Source: CANIZL01 sp043788645
GTDB lineage: Bacteria; Verrucomicrobiota; Verrucomicrobiia; Limisphaerales; UBA9464
Assembly (NCBI GenBank): GCA_043788645.1
Contig: JAYVTS010000335.1
Span: 1 to 22,230 of the forward strand
Direction of reading: 5' to 3'
Length of the DNA: 22,230 nucleotides
Position 1 is the stretch's first letter. Each line of letters opens with the position of its first letter. The notes below the pieces were generated by a model. That model worked only from the letters and a program-made list of their open reading frames with translations. It made no database searches and had not been told where the DNA came from. Below are positions 16,563 through 22,230 of this stretch, one piece after another. A program made the position numbers and the translations under genes.

Positions 16563-16931
16563 TTAGGGTTTCTGGGTGGGCGGATTTTCCCGCCCATAGT
16601 TCAGCAACAAATAGCCCACGACGGCCGGGACCAGATTCGTCCCGATGGGCGCCTGATACCGCACCCGCATTTTTTCCACAATCGACTGCCAAGCCGCCCG
16701 CGAAAGGAGCGGTTGCGTCGTCAGGTAATCGAGCGAATGACACACGGCACATTGCCCCGTGACGGCTGCCTGACCAGGCCCCGACTTCAACGGGACTCGT
16801 TCGATGGGCAATTTCCACTCGATCGGCGGCGTTCCCGGAGTCGGCTCGCCCGCTGGGGACCCGGCCAGGGCCCAGATCAAACCGCAGACCGCTTTCAAAA
16901 ACCGGCCGCCTGGCATTCGAGGAAATGACAT
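16563..16931 (-). CDS. sorB: Sulfite dehydrogenase cytochrome c subunit (SorB type)
   Basis: A 122-aa exported monohaem cytochrome c. A hydrophobic stretch at about 11-27 is the signal sequence. C-A-V-C-H at 61-65 is the covalent haem site, and M88 in V-E-K-M-R-V-R-Y-Q-A-P is the expected distal ligand. The pattern C-A-V-C-H-S-L-D-Y-L-T-T-Q-P followed by a conserved Trp and M-R-x-x-Y-x-A-P-I is that of SorB, which takes electrons from the molybdenum subunit and passes them to another cytochrome. It starts 4 bases after the sulfite dehydrogenase stop, which supports the pairing. The N-terminus M-S-F-P-R-M has a second ATG at residue 6 that would also work. Confidence 0.84.
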   Translation of the reverse strand: MSFPRMPGGRFLKAVCGLIWALAGSPAGEPTPGTPPIEWKLPIERVPLKSGPGQAAVTGQCAVCHSLDYLTTQPLLSRAAWQSIVEKMRVRYQAPIGTNLVPAVVGYLLLNYGRENPPTQKP

Positions 16932-16935
16932 AAAA

Positions 16936-18159
16936 TTATACGATTTGAAGCGCGACGCGCTCCACCACGTTTCGCATATAGCCCGCGGGATTCCAAAGTG
17001 GCTCTAGGGGTTGAGATTGGCCGAGGGTATTAGTCGCGCGAACGAGCAATGAACACCGACCTTTCGCCGGTGGCCTCCAGCCCAACGTCCATTCTCGAAA
17101 CGCAAATTTCCCGACGTCACGACCCAGCTCAGCCGCCCGCCAACTTCGACCCACATCATCGGAAATGAGCACTTCTCGAATCCCGCTTCCGCCATCAAAC
17201 GCAATGCCCCGCAAGTGATGCTCCGCGCCGCCCGAAAGCTCGGCACCCGCAACAACACTGGTCAGGAATGAGCGAACATTAAACCGGGTAATGGGAACCG
17301 TATGGGTCGGGCTCGTTCCGGGAGCCACATGAGCACACGGATCGTCCGGAATGCGATAAGCCGGGTCCATCCAAAAGCCCTTGAAGGACTCGTTCACGAC
17401 GTTGATTTCATGGAGATGTTTGATCCAATAGGTCCCGTAATAGCCCGGCATCACCAGCCGCAACGGAAAACCATTCAACCAGGGCAACGGTTCGCCATTC
17501 ATTTCCCAGGCCAGCAGGACTTCAGGGTCTAAGGCTTGGTCCAATTCTAAGGCCTTAATGAAGTCCGGCACCCCCGCCACCGGGGGCACGTCGAGCCCAT
17601 TCAAGAGCACCTGTTTGACTCCCGTCACCAAGCCAGCACGTCGCAACACGTCAGCAAGTTTGACCCCACGCCACCGAGCGCAACCCATGGCGCCATGCCC
17701 CAATTGGCCACCGGGCACTCGAGGTTGAAAAAAACCGCGACTGTTCCCAGAACACTGGTTCACGGCCACCACCTCAGCCGGTGGGAAACCCGTCTTTAGT
17801 TCGGCCAGGCTTAAATCGAGCGGATGTTCAACCTGCCCCTTCACCGCGAGCCGGAATCGGTCGGGTTCGAGCAACAAACGAGCGGGCGGCGCGCCGCCCA
17901 AATGATACCGGACGAAAAACGCATCGTTCGGGGTGAGCACCCCTTCATTGAACACGGCGAAGGGGGTCTCCAGTTGGGGTGGACGCGAGGTCAGCCGAAT
18001 CAAAGGTCGCTTTTGAGGATAGCTCGCCAAGGATCGGTCCCCGTTTTCAAACGGCAATTGCACCCGCGAATCCTCGCTGGCACCCAAGCTCACGAGAGTC
18101 GGCAGTGCGCCCGCGGCCAAACCCGCGGCGGTCCATTGTATAAAATTACGTCGTCTCAT
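16936..18159 (-). CDS. sorA: Tat-exported molybdenum sulfite dehydrogenase (SorA type)
   Basis: A 407-aa sulfite oxidase-family enzyme that in this family oxidises sulfite to sulfate in the periplasm. A twin-arginine signal (M-R-R-R-N-F-I followed by a hydrophobic A-A-G-L-A-A-G-A-L) implies folding with molybdopterin before export. The molybdenum-ligand Cys is C136 in V-N-Q-C-S-G-N-S-R-G; further family motifs are G-H-G-A-M-G-C-A-R-W-R-G (154-165) and G-Y-Y-G-T-Y-W-I-K-H-L (239-249). Residues about 285-405 are the dimerisation domain. The start at 18159 overlaps the DUF58 stop as ATGA, and an upstream in-frame extension to 18255 is rejected. Unusually, the gene sits inside a MoxR/Bat-type operon, so the neighbours may help mature it. 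Other sulfite-oxidase-family substrates cannot be excluded, but the adjacent SorB-type cytochrome favours sulfite. Confidence 0.87.
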   Translation of the reverse strand: MRRRNFIQWTAAGLAAGALPTLVSLGASEDSRVQLPFENGDRSLASYPQKRPLIRLTSRPPQLETPFAVFNEGVLTPNDAFFVRYHLGGAPPARLLLEPDRFRLAVKGQVEHPLDLSLAELKTGFPPAEVVAVNQCSGNSRGFFQPRVPGGQLGHGAMGCARWRGVKLADVLRRAGLVTGVKQVLLNGLDVPPVAGVPDFIKALELDQALDPEVLLAWEMNGEPLPWLNGFPLRLVMPGYYGTYWIKHLHEINVVNESFKGFWMDPAYRIPDDPCAHVAPGTSPTHTVPITRFNVRSFLTSVVAGAELSGGAEHHLRGIAFDGGSGIREVLISDDVGRSWRAAELGRDVGKFAFREWTLGWRPPAKGRCSLLVRATNTLGQSQPLEPLWNPAGYMRNVVERVALQIV

Positions 18160-19064
18160 GCCCAAATTTCCTGTGCTCGCAATTGTTTCAACAGCAGAAC
18201 CCCCAGATCCGTCGCGGAACTCACGCTGAAAAATCTCACACCCCGACTTTGGCAATGTTCTCGCAAACGTTGCACGAAGTTAGCCACGCTTTGTTGATAG
18301 GCTTGAAGCCGAAACTTTCCAAAAGTGACCTCCTGCACGATCCCCGTCTCAGAATCAATGAGGCGCAAGTCGCCAAAGGCCGTCGGATTGAGTTCTTCGG
18401 GTGCGAGAATCTGCACGGCATGGACCTGAAATCCGCGCCCGACGAGAGCCGTAATCCCCGACTCATAACCCGCCGGATCCAGAAAATCACTCAGCACGAT
18501 CGCCACTCCCGATTGCCGGGCTTCGAGTGCGCCTCGCTTGAGGGAGGCATTAAAATCGGCCACGCCGCCCGCCGTAAGCGAGGCCAAGTTCTGAAAAAAC
18601 TGCACCGAAGATTTCTTGCTCCGCACGGACCTCAGAGCTCCTCGAACAGCCAGCTCACGTCCGGGCTCCGGTCCGGTTGGATCAGGAAATATATTGAGGC
18701 TCACCCGATCAAAGCCGCACAACGCCACGTAGCCAAGAGCGGCCGCGAGTTGCCGAGCGAAAATGAACTTCGTCGGCGTCCCAAATACCATGCTCGCACT
18801 GGCATCTAAAAATATGCGCACGGGGAGTTCGCGTTCTTCCTCATATAATTTGAGAAAAAGGCGATCCAATCGGCCGTAGAGATTCCAATCAAGGTATCGC
18901 AGATCGTCACCGGAAACATAATTCCGATGATCCGCAAACTCGACACTCAAGCCCCGGGCACGACTTCGGCGTTCACCCTTCAGAGAACTCTTCGCCCGGC
19001 GCGCCGCGAGCAATTGGAGTTGCTCCAGGCGCCGAAGTAGATCCGGGGTCAACAGATCACTCAT
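18156..19064 (-). CDS. DUF58 domain protein
   Basis: A 302-aa soluble protein of the DUF58 family. The family core is visible at 38-65 (G-L-S-V-E-F-A-D-H-R-N-Y, then G-D-D-L-R-Y-L-D-W and G-R), and a VWA-like metal site D-A-S-A-S is at 87-91. No signal peptide or transmembrane helix is evident, so it should be cytoplasmic or peripheral. DUF58 genes almost always follow a MoxR ATPase gene and are thought to act as adaptors or partners for it. The gene starts 21 bases after the MoxR stop and its end overlaps the sulfite dehydrogenase start by 4 bases (ATGA). No Shine-Dalgarno sequence precedes the ATG. Confidence 0.9.
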   Translation of the reverse strand: MSDLLTPDLLRRLEQLQLLAARRAKSSLKGERRSRARGLSVEFADHRNYVSGDDLRYLDWNLYGRLDRLFLKLYEEERELPVRIFLDASASMVFGTPTKFIFARQLAAALGYVALCGFDRVSLNIFPDPTGPEPGRELAVRGALRSVRSKKSSVQFFQNLASLTAGGVADFNASLKRGALEARQSGVAIVLSDFLDPAGYESGITALVGRGFQVHAVQILAPEELNPTAFGDLRLIDSETGIVQEVTFGKFRLQAYQQSVANFVQRLREHCQSRGVRFFSVSSATDLGVLLLKQLRAQEIWA

Positions 19065-19085
19065 GGGAGGGACTCAGAGTTCCGG

Positions 19086-20087
19086 CTACGCGTTGACCAA
19101 ACCGGCGTCTTTCGGCACATCCCGCAAAATCTGCTCAATGATTTGATCGGTCGTAATCCCCTCCGCTTCGGCTTCGAAATTCAGAATCAAACGATGTCGA
19201 AATGCGGGAAGTGCGACCGCAGCGATGTCTTCAAAACTCACATTAAAGCGTCCTTGAGTCAGTGCCCGCACCTTGCCGGCCAACGTGAGCACCTGAGCCG
19301 CCCGCGGGCTGCTCCCAAACCGGAGGAATTGATTGGTAATCGGGGCCGCCGTGTCCGTCTTCGGGTGCGTGGCCAACACCAAACGCACCGCGTAATCTTT
19401 CACATGAGTCGCGATGGGGACCTGGCGCACCAGCCTTTGCAAAAGCAACAGCTCCGACGCATTAATCACCTTCTTCGGCACCACTTTTTCGCCCTCCGTC
19501 GTCCGATTCAAAACCTCCGTCAACTCGGCCCGGCTGGGGTAACCGACCAAAAGTTTGAAGAAAAAGCGATCCAACTGCGCTTCCGGCAAGGGGTACGTCC
19601 CTTCCTGGTCAATGGGGTTTTGCGTGGCCAACACAAAAAACGGCGCGGGCAAGGGTCGGATCGCTCCTCCGGCGGTGACCTGCCGTTCTTGCATCGCCTC
19701 TAACATCGCGGACTGCGTCTTGGGCGTCGCTCGATTGATTTCGTCGGCCAGCACGATATGAGCGAAGATAGGGCCTTGTTGGAACTGAAACTCGCGCCTG
19801 CCACCGGGCGTTTCCATGACCAAGTTGGTGCCTAAGATGTCGGCAGGCATGAGGTCCGGAGTGAATTGCACCCGATTGAAACTCAGGTCCAAGACTTCGC
19901 CCAACGTGCGAACGAGCAGGGTTTTACCAAGCCCGGGCACGCCTTCGAGCAAAACGTGGCCGCCACCAAAGATGGCTAAGAGTGCTCCCTCAACGATGGC
20001 ATCTTGGCCCACCATCACCTGGCCGATCTCGGCACGGGCGGTGGCGTAGGCGGTGCGAAACTGAGCAATCGATTCTTCGGTGGTCAT
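19086..20087 (-). CDS. moxR: MoxR-family AAA+ ATPase
   Basis: A 333-aa AAA+ ATPase of the MoxR family, first gene of the operon. Walker A is G-V-P-G-L-G-K-T (49-56), Walker B ends in D115-E116 (V-L-A-D-E-I-N-R-A), and sensor 1 is N157 in L-A-T-Q-N-P. The length and the alpha-helical lid region (F-L-R-F-G-S-S-P-R-A-A-Q) fit the family. MoxR proteins act as chaperone-like ATPases, for example in activation of methanol dehydrogenase and, through related CoxD, in maturation of the molybdenum CO dehydrogenase. That makes the downstream molybdoenzyme a plausible client, by inference only. The start at 20087 (M-T-T-E-E-S) is chosen because homology begins there; the frame is open to 20174. Confidence 0.93.
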   Translation of the reverse strand: MTTEESIAQFRTAYATARAEIGQVMVGQDAIVEGALLAIFGGGHVLLEGVPGLGKTLLVRTLGEVLDLSFNRVQFTPDLMPADILGTNLVMETPGGRREFQFQQGPIFAHIVLADEINRATPKTQSAMLEAMQERQVTAGGAIRPLPAPFFVLATQNPIDQEGTYPLPEAQLDRFFFKLLVGYPSRAELTEVLNRTTEGEKVVPKKVINASELLLLQRLVRQVPIATHVKDYAVRLVLATHPKTDTAAPITNQFLRFGSSPRAAQVLTLAGKVRALTQGRFNVSFEDIAAVALPAFRHRLILNFEAEAEGITTDQIIEQILRDVPKDAGLVNA

Positions 20088-20314
20088 GACTGGCGCAACG
20101 TTGGACCGGTAACTTCGGGATTCGTTCCAACTCAAAGAGGGTGTCCGGAATTCGCCCCTGGTAGCAAGCCACATTCACACTTTAGTGGGGAGTCTGCCAA
20201 GGGTCGCCCCAACACCTCCGCGATCGGCCGAAAGGGGGTGGACGGACCAATAACTGCCGCCACTTCCCCCGAATTCGCGCTCGGAGATTTGTGGCTCATT
20301 CGAACCCCTTCCCT

Positions 20315-20323
20315 CGGATATTC
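20315..20323 (-). promoter_or_regulatory. ATATCCG motif upstream of moxR
   Basis: On the minus strand GAATATCCG reads from 20323 to 20315, in the direction of the moxR operon and 228 bases before its ATG. It shares the ATATCCG core with the copies upstream of the aminotransferase and ceramidase-like genes, but is followed by AGGG rather than GGC. Confidence 0.28.
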
Positions 20324-20383
20324 GCCTCCATTGAGCCCCCACCCCGGGCGAAAATCGCAGCGTCACCAGGTCAACGTTATTTA

Positions 20384-20408
20384 TTAGCGGTGCCAAATAA
20401 TCCGCTAG
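20384..20408 (+). promoter_or_regulatory. Small hairpin just before ABC-F start
   Basis: TAGCGG (20385-20390) pairs with CCGCTA (20402-20407) across an 11-base loop, with one extra T-G wobble at the base. It lies 13 bases before the ATG and could hide or present the initiation region. Similar short stems occur by chance, so the function is uncertain. Confidence 0.25.
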
Positions 20409-20420
20409 GGTACACGCCGA

Positions 20421-22230
20421 ATGTTGACCGTCTCGAACGTCGCCAAGTCGTATGGTGGCAAAACTCTGTTTGAAGAACTGACCCTTCAGATTAATCACGA
20501 GGACCGCATTGGTCTCGTGGGCCCCAATGGCGCAGGCAAATCGACCCTTTTTAAGCTCATTCTCCAAGAGGAGGAGCCTGACGATGGCGAAATCACGTTC
20601 CAACGCGGGATTACCGTCGGCTTTCTCCCCCAAGAAAGCGCACCGGCAGGCGACGAAACCGTCGTCGAACTCACCACTTCATTTCCTGGCTCCGATGGCT
20701 CCTCGATCGCCAAAGCCAAGCGAATCTTGAAAGGGCTGGCGTTTCGGGATTCGGATTTTGATCGCCCCGCCCGCGAACTCTCCGGCGGCTGGGTCATGCG
20801 CGCTCACCTCGCCCGACTGCTCACCCAAGAGCCCGACTTGTTGATGCTCGATGAGCCCACCAACCACCTCGACTTGGAATCGCTCCTCTGGTTCCAAGAA
20901 TACCTGGAATCCTATCCGGGGGGAATCGTTATGATTTCGCATGATCGCGAGTTTCTGAATCGACTCGTCACGCAGATTCTAGAAATTCGTAGCAGTCGCC
21001 TCCACCGCTACGTCGGAAACTACGACAACTTCCTCGCCCAACGAATCGCCCGCGCCGAACAGCAATTGGCCGCGTACAAAAATCAGCAGCGTGACATTGC
21101 CCGCCTGCAAGAGTTCGCCGATCGGTTCCGCGCCAAGGCCAGCAAGGCCTCTCAAGCCCAATCCAAGCTCAAACAGATTGAGCGCATGGAGAAAATTGAG
21201 GCACCGGAGGCCGCGGCGAGTGTCGTCAGTTTCTCGTTCCCTCAACCCGAAGCGAGTGGCCATCGCGTGATCACGTTGCGAGACGTAGGTTTCGCCTACG
21301 GCCAGCATGTCGTTTATGACCGGATCCAGTTCGAAGCCGAACGGGGACAACGCGTGGTGCTCGTCGGACCCAACGGCGCCGGCAAATCGACCTTGATTAA
21401 ACTTCTCGCCGGTGTGCTAACGCCCAGCCACGGCTTGCGCGATCTCGGGCCCAAAGTCAAAGCCGGCTACTATTCCCAGTACCGCACGGAAATGCTTCAG
21501 GCCGGTCGCACGGTCCTCGCCGAAGCCCTCGACACTCCGGCGCGGGTCACCGAACTCTCCGTTCGTTCATTGCTCGGGAGTTTTCTCTTCCGCGACGATG
21601 ATGTTTTCAAAAAAATCAGCGTTCTGAGCGGCGGCGAAAAAAGCCGTCTTGCGCTCGTGAAATTGCTCCTCGATCCCCCCAACTTCCTACTGATGGACGA
21701 GCCCACCACTCACCTGGACATCGCGAGTATTGACGCCGTGATCTCGGCGCTAAAAGCCTACACCGGCACGCTGGTATTCATCAGTCACGACGTCTACTTC
21801 ATCCGCGCCCTGGCAACCAAGGTCCTCCATGTCAATGCGGGGCAACTCACTCCCTACGCGGGTGGGTACGACTATTACTTAGAAAAGACCAAAGCCGGTT
21901 CCGCCCGCGCGGCACTGACGGCAGGCCTCGGCAACAGCCGCCCCGGCGAACGCCCGGCGTCCCCCACCGGCGCCGCGACGGCACTCTCCCAGAAAGATCG
22001 GAAACAACAGTCGTCTGAGGCTCGAAAAATCGCCGCCTTACAAAAGCGAATCGTGACCGAACTCGAACACAACATCGCGACCTTGGAAAAAGATCAAGCC
22101 GAGTTAGTGACGGCCCTAGAAAATCCGGAAACCTATAAGACTCCAGGACGGGGCCCATTGCTCAACGCAAAAATGATCGACATTACCCGTGACCTCGCTG
22201 CGAAGAACGAGGCCTGGGAAGCCGCAGCGG
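20421..22230 (+). CDS. ABC-F family ATPase (partial, runs off right end)
   Basis: A soluble protein with two ABC ATPase domains and no membrane segment, 603 codons visible and open at the window end. The first domain has Walker A G-P-N-G-A-G-K-S-T (34-42), signature L-S-G-G-W (120-124) and D-E-P-T-N-H-L-D (144-151). The second has Walker A at 316-324, signature L-S-G-G-E (402-406) and D-E-P-T-T-H-L-D (426-433). A charged helical linker (about 190-255) matches the tRNA-interaction linker of ABC-F proteins, and the Lys/Glu-rich C-terminus is a predicted coiled coil. ABC-F proteins bind the ribosomal E site and relieve stalled translation or protect against antibiotics; this looks like a housekeeping member of the YheS/Uup/YdiF sort. 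It is not the missing ATPase of the transporter in the neighbouring operon. Probably only a few tens of residues are missing. Confidence 0.9.
   Translation, partial: MLTVSNVAKSYGGKTLFEELTLQINHEDRIGLVGPNGAGKSTLFKLILQEEEPDDGEITFQRGITVGFLPQESAPAGDETVVELTTSFPGSDGSSIAKAKRILKGLAFRDSDFDRPARELSGGWVMRAHLARLLTQEPDLLMLDEPTNHLDLESLLWFQEYLESYPGGIVMISHDREFLNRLVTQILEIRSSRLHRYVGNYDNFLAQRIARAEQQLAAYKNQQRDIARLQEFADRFRAKASKASQAQSKLKQIERMEKIEAPEAAASVVSFSFPQPEASGHRVITLRDVGFAYGQHVVYDRIQFEAERGQRVVLVGPNGAGKSTLIKLLAGVLTPSHGLRDLGPKVKAGYYSQYRTEMLQAGRTVLAEALDTPARVTELSVRSLLGSFLFRDDDVFKKISVLSGGEKSRLALVKLLLDPPNFLLMDEPTTHLDIASIDAVISALKAYTGTLVFISHDVYFIRALATKVLHVNAGQLTPYAGGYDYYLEKTKAGSARAALTAGLGNSRPGERPASPTGAATALSQKDRKQQSSEARKIAALQKRIVTELEHNIATLEKDQAELVTALENPETYKTPGRGPLLNAKMIDITRDLAAKNEAWEAAA

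Larger units (their letters stand above)
20088..20420. promoter_or_regulatory. Divergent 333-bp intergenic region, moxR operon and ABC-F
   Basis: This gap should contain the promoter of the eight-gene operon (reading left) and of the ABC-F gene (reading right). I find no gene in it. It contains an ATATCCG motif in moxR orientation (20315-20321), AT-rich TTATTTATTA at 20378-20387, and a hairpin before the ABC-F start. No strong -35/-10 pair is recognisable in either direction. Confidence 0.5.

Noticed and set aside
20175..20633. 152-codon minus-strand open frame over the moxR/ABC-F gap
   Set aside because: Half of it is antisense to the ABC-F ATPase domain, and its sequence resembles no family I know.
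1..22230. tRNA, rRNA, CRISPR arrays, insertion sequences with transposase
   Set aside because: I looked for clover-leaf ends, regularly spaced repeats and transposase-like proteins and saw none.

Overview
The window looks like chromosomal DNA of a GC-rich member of the PVC superphylum, most likely a Verrucomicrobiota (Limisphaerales/Pedosphaera-like) bacterium. The signs are the MoxR/DUF58/BatA/VWA gene set, a secreted PQQ-like propeller protein beginning with the W-P-Q-W-R-G-P motif, a ceramidase-type secreted hydrolase, a bacterial RRM domain, and few Shine-Dalgarno tracts at the assigned starts. The lineage is inferred from gene families; no rRNA or other marker is present.

Left part (1-5483): a 91-bp imperfect palindrome at the window edge, then an acetylornithine aminotransferase-type enzyme (argD-like). 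It converges with a zinc alcohol dehydrogenase. The dehydrogenase is divergent from a secreted neutral-ceramidase-like hydrolase, which converges with an exported PQQ-like beta-propeller protein. Middle part (5484-8213): a 242-bp gap with a possible gene relic and a repeated TGACGTC site, a 624-aa protein joining a Schlafen AlbA_2 domain, a RecG/HATPase_c_4-like region and a winged helix to a C-terminal RNA recognition motif, and a small exported six-cysteine protein.

Right part (8237-20087, minus strand): one tightly packed eight-gene operon. In transcription order it encodes MoxR AAA+ ATPase, DUF58 protein, Tat-exported sulfite dehydrogenase (SorA type), SorB-type cytochrome c, BatA-like VWA membrane protein, ABC solute-binding protein, a two-unit ABC permease fused to an NHL beta-propeller, and a large membrane VWA/glutamine-amidotransferase-like protein. 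Four of the seven junctions overlap (three of 4 bp, one of 1 bp); the others are gaps of 21, 4 and 13 bp. A sulfite-oxidising pair and an ATPase-less transporter are thus embedded inside a MoxR/Bat-type module. MoxR ATPases help insert metals or mature enzymes in other systems, so a maturation-plus-uptake role for this operon is a reasonable but unproven reading. An ABC-F translation ATPase is transcribed divergently and runs off the right end.

The most unusual items are the hybrid operon, the permease/NHL fusion with an internal lipobox-like segment, the AlbA_2-RRM fusion, and a short motif (ATATCCG, often followed by GGC). The motif occurs five times in about 1.1 kb of intergenic DNA, each time in the sense direction of a flanking gene.
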